A stretch of 9,251 bases of DNA from an uncultured Lachnospiraceae bacterium (GCA_902803155.1 CADCOU010000259.1:1-9251); one strand, 5' to 3'; positions 1-6,911 are shown, counted from the stretch's first letter. The notes: generated by a model from the letters alone, not told the origin. Numbers and translations: made by a program.

Positions 1-17
1 CAGGCGAGAGCGCCGCA

Positions 18-1784
18 TTACGCTTTTCTGCATGAAAATGGAATCTCAATCGTAATGATTGTGCAAAGTCCATACTTGCTGTAAAGATGAATATGATAGC
101 TGTCGCCGTAGATCAGCCGCAGCCGCTTGTTTGTATTCAGCAGACCGATGTGCTCATCCGGCGCAGAGCCTTCCTCCATCCGTGAACGCAGCTCGCTCAG
201 CCGCTGCGGCGGGATTCCCGCGCCGTTATCAAGAACGCAGACTGACAGCAGCTCTCCCTTCCTGCGGATCTTGACCTTGATCTGCCCGGTTCCCTCTTTT
301 TCCTGGATTCCGTGCTTGAAGCAGTTCTCAAGAAGCGGCTGGATAAACAGCTTCGGAACCTCAGCGCCAGTCACGTCTCCGTCATATTCCCAGAACATCC
401 GGTACTTGTTCTGATGACGGATCTGCTGAATGGCAAGGTAGCATTTCGTGTACTCAATCTCCTCTTTCAGGGTCACCATGCTTCCCGGATCAGAAAGACA
501 GTACTGCATGATCCGGGACAGGTTCTCCACCATCAGATTCACAGTATTGTAGCCGCCGGAAAGTTCCATAGCCTTCCAGTTGATCGTTTCCAGCGTATTG
601 AACAGGAAGTGCGGATTGATCTGGGACTGCAGAGACCGCAGTTCAAAAACCTGTGCCTGATAGTTCCGCTCGGCAAGCTGCCGTTTCATATCGTTGTTGC
701 GCAGGAAAATCTGCAGGATATTCTGGGAGATCTGCTCGTACTCATTACGCGGCTCACTTGAGCTCTCCGCGACAACCCCCTGCGTCTCGTACTTGTCCAG
801 GATATCTATGATCTGCATGATCTGCCGCTTCCTGCTGCTGGTAAACTGCCACGCGATGGCGACAGATACCGCAATGATCAGAAGGATCAGACCGATGGCC
901 GTGGCAGCCATCGCAGAAGATATGACCCGGATCTCCTGCGGGCTGACGGAAACGATCCTCAGTCCATAGCGCGGCAGTCCGGTCTTGCTCATATAATACT
1001 GCGTCTGACTGATCCGCCTTGTCATGCGTGTCTTCGAGTCCGATATGAACTCCCGAACTGCCTGGGCGATGCTGTCCGCCCCGCCGGCAGAGGAGAGATA
1101 GATTTGTCCGTCATCCCCTAATACAAGGAGCACCTGCCCAGGCATATTGGTCAGATTGCTCAGCATGTCTTCCAGATATTCCTTGTCCAGGTTCAGCGTG
1201 ATGACGCCGTCGTTTTCGGAAACGCCCGGAGTGTGCAGCATGCAGTTGATCGACAGGATCTCTTTGCTGCTCTTTTCAAAGGGATATCTTCGGATGCTTC
1301 TCGTAACTGCCCAGATATCATCCTCTCCCGTGTAGCCTTCCATGTACAACTGCCAGTCTTTATCGAAAAAGCGCTCCTTCTCCACCACGCCAAGCTCGGA
1401 AGCAATCATTTTTTCATACCCGAAATAGTATACATACGCCGAATACAGATAATCCTGCGTGTTTACCGGCGTATTGATGTAATTCGTTATGAAGGGAACA
1501 CTCTGCTGCATCTCATAATTGAAAGAGTCCGAGCGCAGGATCTCCTTGGTCCTGGCGATCACGGTCGGAGATGTGCTGAAGCTGTGATGAAACAGATCCA
1601 CGTCGCGAAGGATCAGATCCAGGTTGTAGGCAGCACCGCTCAGCGCGTTTTCATTGTTGTTGTTGATGTCCGTCCGGAGGAATCGCGAGATCAGAGAGAA
1701 TATAAACAGCCCCAGGACGATCACGGCAATCGTCATGGGGACAAGAACGATCAGAAAATTAGTATGCCAGAGCTTACGTTTCAT
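18..1784 (-). CDS. YesM-type sensor histidine kinase of the sugar-transport operon
   Basis: This is a 588-residue membrane sensor kinase expected to autophosphorylate and pass phosphate to the response regulator encoded just upstream. Seen: a short cytoplasmic N-terminus; TM1 at about residues 10-34; an extracytoplasmic region of about 250 residues (35-285), the likely ligand sensor and Cache-like by position; TM2 at about 288-312; then a linker that could be HAMP-like. The His_kinase motif QINPHFLFN carries the phospho-acceptor H392. The ATPase domain shows the N box (PLLEN, N487), the G1 box DNGAGIP (D519, G521, G523) and a G2-type GLLNTNKRL near 547-555. These are classic YesM/LytS-class features, and the length is normal for the family. 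The start ATG lies inside the end of the regulator gene (11-bp overlap, ATGAAACGTAA). Its own ribosome site is poor (GGGGAAA), so translational coupling is likely. It is the last gene of the minus-strand run. The fold and role are secure; the sensed ligand is not known. Confidence 0.95.
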   Translation of the reverse strand: MKRKLWHTNFLIVLVPMTIAVIVLGLFIFSLISRFLRTDINNNNENALSGAAYNLDLILRDVDLFHHSFSTSPTVIARTKEILRSDSFNYEMQQSVPFITNYINTPVNTQDYLYSAYVYYFGYEKMIASELGVVEKERFFDKDWQLYMEGYTGEDDIWAVTRSIRRYPFEKSSKEILSINCMLHTPGVSENDGVITLNLDKEYLEDMLSNLTNMPGQVLLVLGDDGQIYLSSAGGADSIAQAVREFISDSKTRMTRRISQTQYYMSKTGLPRYGLRIVSVSPQEIRVISSAMAATAIGLILLIIAVSVAIAWQFTSSRKRQIMQIIDILDKYETQGVVAESSSEPRNEYEQISQNILQIFLRNNDMKRQLAERNYQAQVFELRSLQSQINPHFLFNTLETINWKAMELSGGYNTVNLMVENLSRIMQYCLSDPGSMVTLKEEIEYTKCYLAIQQIRHQNKYRMFWEYDGDVTGAEVPKLFIQPLLENCFKHGIQEKEGTGQIKVKIRRKGELLSVCVLDNGAGIPPQRLSELRSRMEEGSAPDEHIGLLNTNKRLRLIYGDSYHIHLYSKYGLCTIITIEIPFSCRKA

Positions 1785-2526
1785 GATTCAGTTTCCCCAA
1801 TCTGTACTCTCTGGGGCTTATCCCGTAGTACTTTTTAAAGATCCGGGCAAAGTTCTTGGCATTGCTGTAGCCAAGTTTTTCACTGATGTCATATGTTCTG
1901 ACATTCATATCCATCAGCATTCTGGCCGCTTCTTCCATCTTGATCCGGATCAGGTAGTCCTGGAATCCGACTCCCGTCTCTTTCACAAACAGTGTGCTGA
2001 AATAAGAAGGGCTGAGTCCGACATAAGCGGCGATCGACTCTAGGCTGGCATCGGCGTAGTTCATTTTCATATAGGAAACCGCCAGTTCCACCGTGCTCTG
2101 TCTGTAAGCCCGGGAGTTCTCTTCACTCTCCGCCTTTTCAGCATTTCTGTCCAAATAGGTTTTCAGCCGCTGGAACAGCGTGATGAGTTTCTTGTATTCC
2201 GTAGGCTTAAGCATATAGTCAAATACACCATGCCGCAGAGCGGATCTGGCGTATTCAAAATCGCTGTGGGCACTGAGAAGGATGATCTGGCAGTCAATTC
2301 CGCTCTCCCGGATTTTCTCGACCAGAGTAAGGCCATCCATAACCGGCATCCTGATATCCGCAAGGACTACGTCGACCTGTTCCCGATGCCGGAGCAGGTA
2401 CTCCATGGCTTTTTCCCCGTTCTCGGCCTGCCCGGCAACCTGAAAGCCCAGCATCTCCCAGGGAAAGAAGGAGACCAGGCCGTTGCGGATCTCGTATTCA
2501 TCATCCACGATATACACATTATACAT
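1774..2526 (-). CDS. YesN-type response regulator (receiver + AraC-family HTH)
   Basis: This 250-residue transcription regulator is the cognate partner of the adjacent YesM-type kinase. Seen: an N-terminal receiver domain (about 1-122) with the acidic pocket D8/D9, phospho-acceptor D57 in the LADIRMPVMDG stretch, S85 in the switch position and K107 in MLKP; a linker at about 123-145; then a C-terminal AraC/XylS double helix-turn-helix (about 146-243) ending in the family signature KKYYGISPREYR. It is somewhat compact for a YesN protein, because the long linker domain found in many homologues is absent. It starts 9 bp after the permease gene stop, and the only Shine-Dalgarno-like sequence (AAGGA) overlaps the end of that gene about 12 nt upstream, so coupled translation is likely. 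By family precedent it should activate the binding-protein/permease operon when phosphorylated, and perhaps the divergent enzyme operon. That target assignment is inference from position. Confidence 0.95.
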   Translation of the reverse strand: MYNVYIVDDEYEIRNGLVSFFPWEMLGFQVAGQAENGEKAMEYLLRHREQVDVVLADIRMPVMDGLTLVEKIRESGIDCQIILLSAHSDFEYARSALRHGVFDYMLKPTEYKKLITLFQRLKTYLDRNAEKAESEENSRAYRQSTVELAVSYMKMNYADASLESIAAYVGLSPSYFSTLFVKETGVGFQDYLIRIKMEEAARMLMDMNVRTYDISEKLGYSNAKNFARIFKKYYGISPREYRLGKLNHET

Positions 2527-2535
2527 AAACGGTTC

Positions 2536-3378
2536 TTATCCTTTTATACTCCCGGCCACGATCCCATCTACAAAGTACTGCTGCGCCACGAAGAATAAAA
2601 CCGTACAGGGAATAATACACACAAGAGACATGGCAAGAATTGTATTCCATTCCACGCGGGACGCAGAATCCAGGTTCATGCGCAATGCAAGAGAAACGGG
2701 ATATTTTCTTACGCTGTTAATATACACCAGCGAATTGAAAAAGTCATTCCAGGTCCACATCGACTGGAAGATGATGACTGAGAAGATCGCCGGCTTGCAC
2801 AGCGGGATCATAACATCCGTCCAGATCCGGAAGGAACTGCAGCCGTCGATCTTGGCCGCCTCATCCAGTTCCCGGGGAATGCTGCGCATGAACTGGATCA
2901 CCATATAGACAAAAAACGGATATCCGGCAAAGACCGCAGGTACGATAAACGGCAGGTACGTGTCAATCCATCCCAGGTTCTTGAACAGAATGTATCTGGG
3001 GATGATGATCACCGTACTGGGCAGCATCATGGTTCCAATCATGACATAGAACCAGAATTTTTTCAGCGGAAAGTCAAAGCGGGCAAAGCCATAGCCGACC
3101 CAGAGGCTGGAGATCACCGTGAAGACTACGGTCGGGACGACCATCCTGCATGTATTGAGCAGGAATCTCCCGTATGTAAACTGTCCGCTCCCTCTCCAGC
3201 CGATCTTATAAGAATCCAGGACCCATTTCTTCGGAAGCAGGGATGCAGAGCCGAAGATCTCATCATTGGGCTTGAAAGAGGCAAAGAACAGGTATACAAG
3301 AGGGTATACCATGACCACTGCAAGAAGGATCAGAAACAGATAGATAAACAGCTTTCTCCGATTTGTTTTCTTATTCAT
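2536..3378 (-). CDS. ABC sugar transporter permease, MalG/UgpE type
   Basis: This is the second transmembrane subunit of a CUT1-family carbohydrate importer (binding-protein-dependent transport inner-membrane component, BPD_transp_1). Seen: TM1 at about residues 8-34 followed by the family-typical SFKPNDE; further hydrophobic segments near 79-98, 108-127, 140-162, 197-216 and 246-268; and the cytoplasmic EAA coupling loop (ELDEAAKIDG, about 170-179, running on to IPLCKPA) that docks to the ATPase. The C-terminus is of the usual type (FVDGIVAGSIKG). I chose the ATG at 3378 (MNKKTNRR, 280 residues) because GGGGGAAGG lies directly upstream. An in-frame ATG at 3405 would add nine residues and overlap the upstream permease by 14 bp, and is less likely. 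It pairs with the MalF-type permease upstream. No ATPase gene is next to it, as is usual in Bacillota where a shared MsmX-type ATPase serves several CUT1 importers. Confidence 0.95.
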   Translation of the reverse strand: MNKKTNRRKLFIYLFLILLAVVMVYPLVYLFFASFKPNDEIFGSASLLPKKWVLDSYKIGWRGSGQFTYGRFLLNTCRMVVPTVVFTVISSLWVGYGFARFDFPLKKFWFYVMIGTMMLPSTVIIIPRYILFKNLGWIDTYLPFIVPAVFAGYPFFVYMVIQFMRSIPRELDEAAKIDGCSSFRIWTDVMIPLCKPAIFSVIIFQSMWTWNDFFNSLVYINSVRKYPVSLALRMNLDSASRVEWNTILAMSLVCIIPCTVLFFVAQQYFVDGIVAGSIKG

Positions 3379-3391
3379 GCCCCTTCCCCCG

Positions 3392-4273
3392 TTACTCATC
3401 TTCATAGTGAACCAGTTTTCTTGAAAAAGCGAAAATACATCCTGTTATCGTAATGATGATGACAAACAGCACCCACGACTGGGCCGACGCATATCCCATC
3501 TTAAAGAACTGGAATCCGTTCTGATACAGCATCATTCCGTACAGATAAGTCTTCTTCAGCGGACCTCCGTTGGGCGTGATGACAAACGCCGCTGAGAAAT
3601 CCTGGAACAGCTGGATCATCTGCATCACGAAATTGAACAGGATGATCGGTGACAGCAGCGGGAGTGTGATCCGGAAGAATCGCTGCAGAGCACCGGCGCC
3701 GTCGATCCTGGCAGATTCGATCACTTCCGGTGATATGTTCTTCAGCCCCGCCAGGAAAAGAACCATGGAGGATCCAAACTGCCAGATCTGCAGCAGGGCT
3801 ACGATAAACAGCGACGTTGCAGGGTTCCCGATCCAGTCAAACGCCTCAAAGCCGAAAACACCGAGGATATTGTTCAGCATTCCGTCCTTCATAAATATGA
3901 AACGCCACAGGATCGAGACCGCCACGCTGCCGCCAAGAATGGACGGCAGATAATAGAGTGTGCGGAAGATACCGATCCCCCTGATCTTCTGGTTCAGAAT
4001 GACCGCAATGATCAGGGCAAACACCAGCTTTCCCGGGAGCGCATAGAGCACATACATGAATGTGACCCCAAGGGATTTGAAAAAATAGGGATCATTCGTG
4101 AAGGCCTGGATATAGTTCTTCAGGCCTATGTAATGCGGCTCCTTCAGCATGGAAAAGTCCGTAAATGAATAGATGAAGGATACGACCAGCGGATAAAGCT
4201 GAAGCGCGAAAAAACCAAACAGCCACGGCGCGATATAGACGTACCCCTCAAAGCGTTTCCATCGTTTCTTCAT
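3392..4273 (-). CDS. ABC sugar transporter permease, MalF/UgpA type
   Basis: This is the first transmembrane subunit of the CUT1 carbohydrate importer. Seen: the common N-terminal pattern YVYIAPWLFGF (about 11-21), which starts TM1; the periplasmic-side motif YIGLKNYIQAF (about 48-58); five further hydrophobic segments; and the EAA loop (EVIESARIDGAGALQRFFRI, about 183-202, followed by TLPLLSP) that contacts the ATPase. The downstream NGGPLKKTYLYGMMLYQNGF region is typical of the family. I chose the ATG at 4273 (MKKRWKRF, 293 residues) because GGGAG lies 5 nt upstream; ATGs at 4288 and 4285 would add four or five residues and lack a ribosome site. It lies about 100 bp after the binding-protein gene, behind a strong hairpin, and its stop is 13 bp before the next permease start. 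Substrate cannot be read from the permease alone. Confidence 0.95.
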   Translation of the reverse strand: MKKRWKRFEGYVYIAPWLFGFFALQLYPLVVSFIYSFTDFSMLKEPHYIGLKNYIQAFTNDPYFFKSLGVTFMYVLYALPGKLVFALIIAVILNQKIRGIGIFRTLYYLPSILGGSVAVSILWRFIFMKDGMLNNILGVFGFEAFDWIGNPATSLFIVALLQIWQFGSSMVLFLAGLKNISPEVIESARIDGAGALQRFFRITLPLLSPIILFNFVMQMIQLFQDFSAAFVITPNGGPLKKTYLYGMMLYQNGFQFFKMGYASAQSWVLFVIIITITGCIFAFSRKLVHYEDE

Positions 4274-4296
4274 AGATGCTCCCATCATTTACAACA

Positions 4297-4320
4297 GGGC
4301 TTTGCATTGCTGCAAAGCCC
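4297..4320 (-). promoter_or_regulatory. Intercistronic hairpin between binding-protein and permease genes
   Basis: The arms GGGCTTTGCA and TGCAAAGCCC form a perfect 10-bp inverted repeat around a 4-nt loop. On the transcribed (minus) strand it is followed by TGTTGTAAAT rather than a run of U, so it should be a weak or partial terminator, or a 3'-end stabiliser, rather than a full stop. Its place just after the first gene of the operon matches the known layout in malE-malF-type operons, where such elements raise binding-protein output over the permeases. The structure is seen directly; its function is inferred. Confidence 0.7.
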
Positions 4321-4329
4321 CTCACAACG

Positions 4330-4351
4330 TCTGTCTGCTTCATCTGTCTGC
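4330..4351. repeat. Short direct repeat in the binding-protein/permease gap
   Basis: TCTGTCTGC occurs twice (4330-4338 and 4343-4351) with a 13-bp period. It lies in the untranslated spacer between the solute-binding-protein stop and the 10-bp hairpin. It may be only chance or slippage; no function is claimed. Confidence 0.35.
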
Positions 4352-4376
4352 GTTTCTGCAGAGGGAATCCCGCAGA

Positions 4377-5684
4377 TCAGCTGTTCTTCAGCGTCTCCAG
4401 CTTCTCTTCGGTCCTCTGGATCATCTCATCAGCGGCATCCTCCGGTGAGATCTGCTTGTAGAGAACCCGGGCGATGATATCCAGGCTGATCGCGGTCACT
4501 TCCGCGTTGTCGCTCAGACCATTCTGCGGGGTGCCTGCATTCGCGACTGCGATGCTGATGCCCTCAGCCATCGCCGCGTTCAGCATGCCCGCCTCCTGCA
4601 GCTGCGTGCGCTGACGTTCTGTGGGCGGCACGCCTCTGCAGTCTGCGAGGATCGTGGTCGCTTCTTCATCGTTGACCATCCAGTTGATAAACTCTGCCGC
4701 TTCTTTCTTGTGCTCTGATCCGGTGTAGATCGTAGCGACCATGGACGGCTTGCAGTTGATCCCGGTCTCGGCCGCGCCTTCGTTGACGGGGATTCGGCAT
4801 ACGCCGATATCCACATTGTCATTGAGCAGCTGCTGAAGGTCGGAGACCCAACGGATGCAGAGTGCTGCCTGACCGTTGACCCATACCGGGTTCTGGTCGA
4901 TCTTTCCGTCGAAAGTCGCTGTCTCGTTCAGCGGCTGGATGATTCCGCGGTCACTCAGTTCGATCAGATAGTTGTATGCATTGATCAGAGACTCTCTGGT
5001 AAACCCGATCGTAAAGTCAGGATTCAGGAAGTATCCGCCGTACTGCTGGATCACATAAGGACGGAAAATATTCTTTTCCAGCGTATTCGGATCCGTATGC
5101 AGGAAGATGCCGTCCGGATTCGCTTCCTTATACTGTTCTCCGAGTGTCAGGATATCGTCCCATGTCAGCTCAGTAGAGGAATCGATCTCGATCCCGGCTG
5201 CTTCCAGCGCCTTCTTGTTATACATGGTCGTGTATCCGTTCAAACCAAGCGGAAGGGCCTCCAGACGGTCGCCGTTCATGCACCAGCCCGCGAGATAATC
5301 CGCGTCATAGGTGCTCATGTCGATGATGTCAGTGTAGTCATTCAGATCCTCAAGCAGCTGTCCCTGCATCGCAAAATCCTCGATCCAGGGCTGATCGATC
5401 TGGATGATATCCGGGGCAGTTCCGCCGGCAAATTGTGTGACCAGCTTCTGATAGTAGGTATCAATCGAGCTGTACTCTCCCTCGATCGTGATGTTGGGAT
5501 GCAGCTCATGATAACGCTCGAACGCGGCGAGCGTCTTCTCATGACGGGCCTCCGCGCCCCACCAGGAAAAGCGCAGAACGATGTTCTCTCCGTCATCTGC
5601 GTAAGCCGCAGCAGCGCCCATGCCGGCGGTCATAGTCAGCGCCAGACCAAAGGCAACAATCTGTTTGAATCTCCTGTTTGCCAT
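4377..5684 (-). CDS. Extracellular sugar-binding protein of the ABC importer
   Basis: This 435-residue family 1 solute-binding protein (UgpB/MalE-like, COG1653 type) captures the substrate outside the membrane and delivers it to the two permeases encoded downstream. Seen: a signal peptide (positive residues at 4-7, hydrophobic core about 8-27, likely signal-peptidase-I cut after AYA29); the N-lobe start IVLRFSWWGAEARHEKTL (about 35-52); the family motif TQFAGGTAPDIIQID (about 83-97) then PWIEDF; a Trp-rich hinge region (VWVNGQAALCIRW); and a C-terminal helical part ending in DAADEMIQRTEEKLETL. There is no lipobox cysteine near the cut site, which is unusual for a Gram-positive importer. The ATG at 5684 has an excellent Shine-Dalgarno (AAGGAGGT, spacer 6). 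It is the first gene of the minus-strand operon. Ligand class (mono- or oligosaccharide, or a sugar acid) cannot be settled from the sequence. Confidence 0.95.
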   Translation of the reverse strand: MANRRFKQIVAFGLALTMTAGMGAAAAYADDGENIVLRFSWWGAEARHEKTLAAFERYHELHPNITIEGEYSSIDTYYQKLVTQFAGGTAPDIIQIDQPWIEDFAMQGQLLEDLNDYTDIIDMSTYDADYLAGWCMNGDRLEALPLGLNGYTTMYNKKALEAAGIEIDSSTELTWDDILTLGEQYKEANPDGIFLHTDPNTLEKNIFRPYVIQQYGGYFLNPDFTIGFTRESLINAYNYLIELSDRGIIQPLNETATFDGKIDQNPVWVNGQAALCIRWVSDLQQLLNDNVDIGVCRIPVNEGAAETGINCKPSMVATIYTGSEHKKEAAEFINWMVNDEEATTILADCRGVPPTERQRTQLQEAGMLNAAMAEGISIAVANAGTPQNGLSDNAEVTAISLDIIARVLYKQISPEDAADEMIQRTEEKLETLKNS

Positions 5685-5690
5685 AACAAC

Positions 5691-5698
5691 ACCTCCTT
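5691..5698 (-). promoter_or_regulatory. Strong ribosome binding site of the binding-protein gene
   Basis: AAGGAGGT on the minus strand lies 6 nt before the ATG at 5684. It fixes that start and fits high expression of the binding protein relative to the genes behind it, which have weaker sites. Confidence 0.85.
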
Positions 5699-5716
5699 GA
5701 ATGGCATAGCATCTTT

Positions 5717-5783
5717 GAGACTAAAAAAAATATATCATCTCCGTTATTTCCGCATAATCCGCTTTATGTTTCGAATTAGTCTC
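5717..5783. repeat. Widely spaced inverted repeat in the divergent control region
   Basis: GAGACTAA (5717-5724) is repeated inverted as TTAGTCTC (5776-5783), with 51 bp between. The inner flank of the left copy is an A-run and the outer flank of the right copy is a T-run. It could be a paired regulator site enclosing the binding-protein promoter, or a leader-RNA stem if transcription starts upstream of it. The repeat is seen directly; the role is a guess. Confidence 0.45.
5753..5768. promoter_or_regulatory. Candidate 16-bp operator dyad upstream of the binding-protein gene
   Basis: CATAA and TTATG arms flank a 6-bp centre containing CCGC (CATAATCCGCTTTATG). Size and the central CpG resemble LacI/GalR-class operators, but the arms do not match the CcpA cre consensus well. 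It lies 70-85 bp before the binding-protein start, just upstream of a weak -10-like TATATT (5734-5729, minus strand). Which protein binds, if any, is unknown. Confidence 0.3.
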
Positions 5784-5786
5784 TTT

Positions 5787-5815
5787 TTTATAAGAATCCG
5801 TCCGTCTGGATTCTT
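5787..5815 (-). promoter_or_regulatory. Candidate activator site and -10 of the transport operon
   Basis: A perfect 8-bp inverted repeat AAGAATCC/GGATTCTT (5792-5815, 8-nt spacer) abuts, on the minus strand, a -10-like TATAAA (5792-5787). No good -35 is found at the expected distance; the inverted repeat occupies that space instead. This is the layout expected of an activator-dependent promoter, which would suit control by the YesN-type regulator. The repeat is certain; the promoter reading is tentative. On the plus strand the same repeat is followed by a T-rich tail, so a weak terminator is an alternative reading. Confidence 0.3.
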
Positions 5816-5884
5816 TTCTTCCTGTGATGGTATCCTTTCTTACGCTTTGGGGCATGTTTTCAATGCGTCCGTAAAACGTGAGTG

Positions 5885-5914
5885 TTTACAGTGTTTTTGG
5901 CTTGATACCATAAT
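5885..5914 (+). promoter_or_regulatory. Candidate sigma-A-type promoter of the enzyme operon
   Basis: TTTACA (5885-5890, 5 of 6 to the -35 consensus) and CATAAT (5909-5914, 5 of 6 to the -10) are separated by 18 bp. Transcription would start near 5921 and give a leader of about 65 nt before the ATG at 5985. A weak dyad, GTAAA/TTTAC (5871-5889), overlaps the -35 and could be a repressor site. Confidence 0.4.
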
Positions 5915-5967
5915 GATGCCGGAGGCAGATGTTGCATGAAGCATATTCTGATCGGATGTTCACAGAC

Positions 5968-5975
5968 AAAGGAGG
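5968..5975 (+). promoter_or_regulatory. Strong ribosome binding site of the lyase gene
   Basis: AAAGGAGG ends 9 nt before the ATG at 5985, supporting that start and good translation of the first enzyme gene. Confidence 0.8.
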
Positions 5976-5984
5976 ATTCTGAGA

Positions 5985-6890
5985 ATGAATAATAAAGAAA
6001 AATACCGTGGGATCGTACCCCCTCTCCTGACGCCGCTCCTGGATCCGGCAACATTGGACAGGGAAAGTTATGCAGAGATGGTGAACTATGTGATCGAGGC
6101 AGGCGTACATGGCGTATTCCCCATGGCGTCCAGCGGAGAATCCGTTCATAACGCGCGTTCCGTCTGGAAAGAGGCGAATCAGCTCTGCATCGAGGTAACG
6201 AATGGCAGGGTGCCGGTTTACTGCGGTGCTATCGCACCTTCAACCGCCGCCTGCATCGAGAATATCAAATATCTGGAAAGCATCGGCGCCGAGGCTGCGG
6301 TCGTGACCCCGCCCTTCTATACATCGAACCTTCTGCAGTCCGAGATCAGACGGCACTTTGAAGCTATCCTTGACAACACCAGCATCAATCTGTGCATCTA
6401 CAATATGCCCGGACTTACAGGCGGGATCGAGATCGCTCCGGATACCATCGCGCAGCTGGCAGAACATGACCGTGTGATCCTGTATAAAGACTCCTGCATG
6501 AACCTTGATCATCATCTGAGGAATCTGATGAAGCTGAAGGATAAGGATATCTCTGTGCTGGTCGGCGGAGAAGAGCTGTGCTGCACCAGTATGATGTACG
6601 GCTCCCAGGGCAATATCTCCGGCCTGGCCGTCGCCTTCCCGAAACTGTTCCTGGAAGCGTATGATGCGGCTATGAACGGAGATCTGCAGAAGAGTGTCGA
6701 AGCTCAGTTCAAGATTCTCCGGCTGAAGGATATCAACCATGCCGGTCCTTCTGAGTTCAGCATGATGAAGTATTCGCTTGTAACTGTCGGCATCGGAACA
6801 GATCAGAACTGCTATCACACAGAGCCGGCCACACCGGAACAGAAGGCTGTCGCGGATGCGATCGCCCGGGAGTTCATGTCCTACCACTGA
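5985..6890 (+). CDS. DapA/NanA-superfamily aldolase-lyase (not DHDPS)
   Basis: This 301-residue class I (Schiff-base) TIM-barrel aldolase belongs to the DHDPS/N-acetylneuraminate lyase superfamily. Such enzymes usually cleave or form a bond to pyruvate, often on 2-keto-3-deoxy sugar acids. Seen: the N-terminal IVPPLLTPL pattern; the GxTGE-equivalent ASSGE at 48-52 (S49 and S50 in place of the Thr pair, with Ala replacing the usual first Gly); catalytic Tyr Y139 in YNMPGLTG; Schiff-base Lys K168 in ILYKDS; and the GSQGNISG turn at 206-213. The Arg that binds the aspartate-semialdehyde carboxylate in DHDPS is Leu here (L144), as in NanA (YNIPALSG), so a lysine-pathway role is unlikely. The acidic pair E196-E197 lines up with NanA D191-E192, which contact the sugar tail. 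The gene has a strong ribosome site and is first in the plus-strand operon, divergent from the importer. Superfamily is secure. The substrate (sialic-acid-like, KDG-like or other) is open. Confidence 0.93.
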   Translation: MNNKEKYRGIVPPLLTPLLDPATLDRESYAEMVNYVIEAGVHGVFPMASSGESVHNARSVWKEANQLCIEVTNGRVPVYCGAIAPSTAACIENIKYLESIGAEAAVVTPPFYTSNLLQSEIRRHFEAILDNTSINLCIYNMPGLTGGIEIAPDTIAQLAEHDRVILYKDSCMNLDHHLRNLMKLKDKDISVLVGGEELCCTSMMYGSQGNISGLAVAFPKLFLEAYDAAMNGDLQKSVEAQFKILRLKDINHAGPSEFSMMKYSLVTVGIGTDQNCYHTEPATPEQKAVADAIAREFMSYH

Positions 6891-6911
6891 TGAATGTGAA
6901 GATGCTGTATG

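Noticed and set aside
3..14. Mini-hairpin GGCG/CGCC just after the kinase stop, as a terminator
   Set aside because: Only a 4-bp stem is visible and any U-run would lie outside the window, so a terminator cannot be supported.
1233..1838. 201-codon open frame on the plus strand inside the kinase gene
   Set aside because: It lies antisense to a clear histidine kinase with all motifs intact, has no ribosome site and resembles no family. The same holds for the other plus-strand frames between 59 and 2908.
5871..5889. CcpA catabolite-response element overlapping the -35 of the enzyme operon
   Set aside because: The GTAAA/TTTAC dyad has a 9-bp centre and does not fit the TGNAANCG core of a cre site; only a generic weak dyad can be supported.
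5827..5911. Long-distance inverted repeat ATGGTATC (5827-5834) / GATACCAT (5904-5911)
   Set aside because: The arms are 69 bp apart in the control region; an 8-bp match at that distance may be chance, and the right arm is partly the -10.
5097..5939. 280-codon plus-strand frame crossing the binding-protein start and the control region
   Set aside because: It is antisense to the signal peptide and N-lobe of the binding protein, and its C-terminal part is a low-complexity reading of the intergenic DNA.
5985..6890. Annotation as dihydrodipicolinate synthase (dapA)
   Set aside because: The Arg needed for the aspartate-semialdehyde carboxylate is replaced by Leu, and the gene sits in a carbohydrate locus, not with lysine genes.
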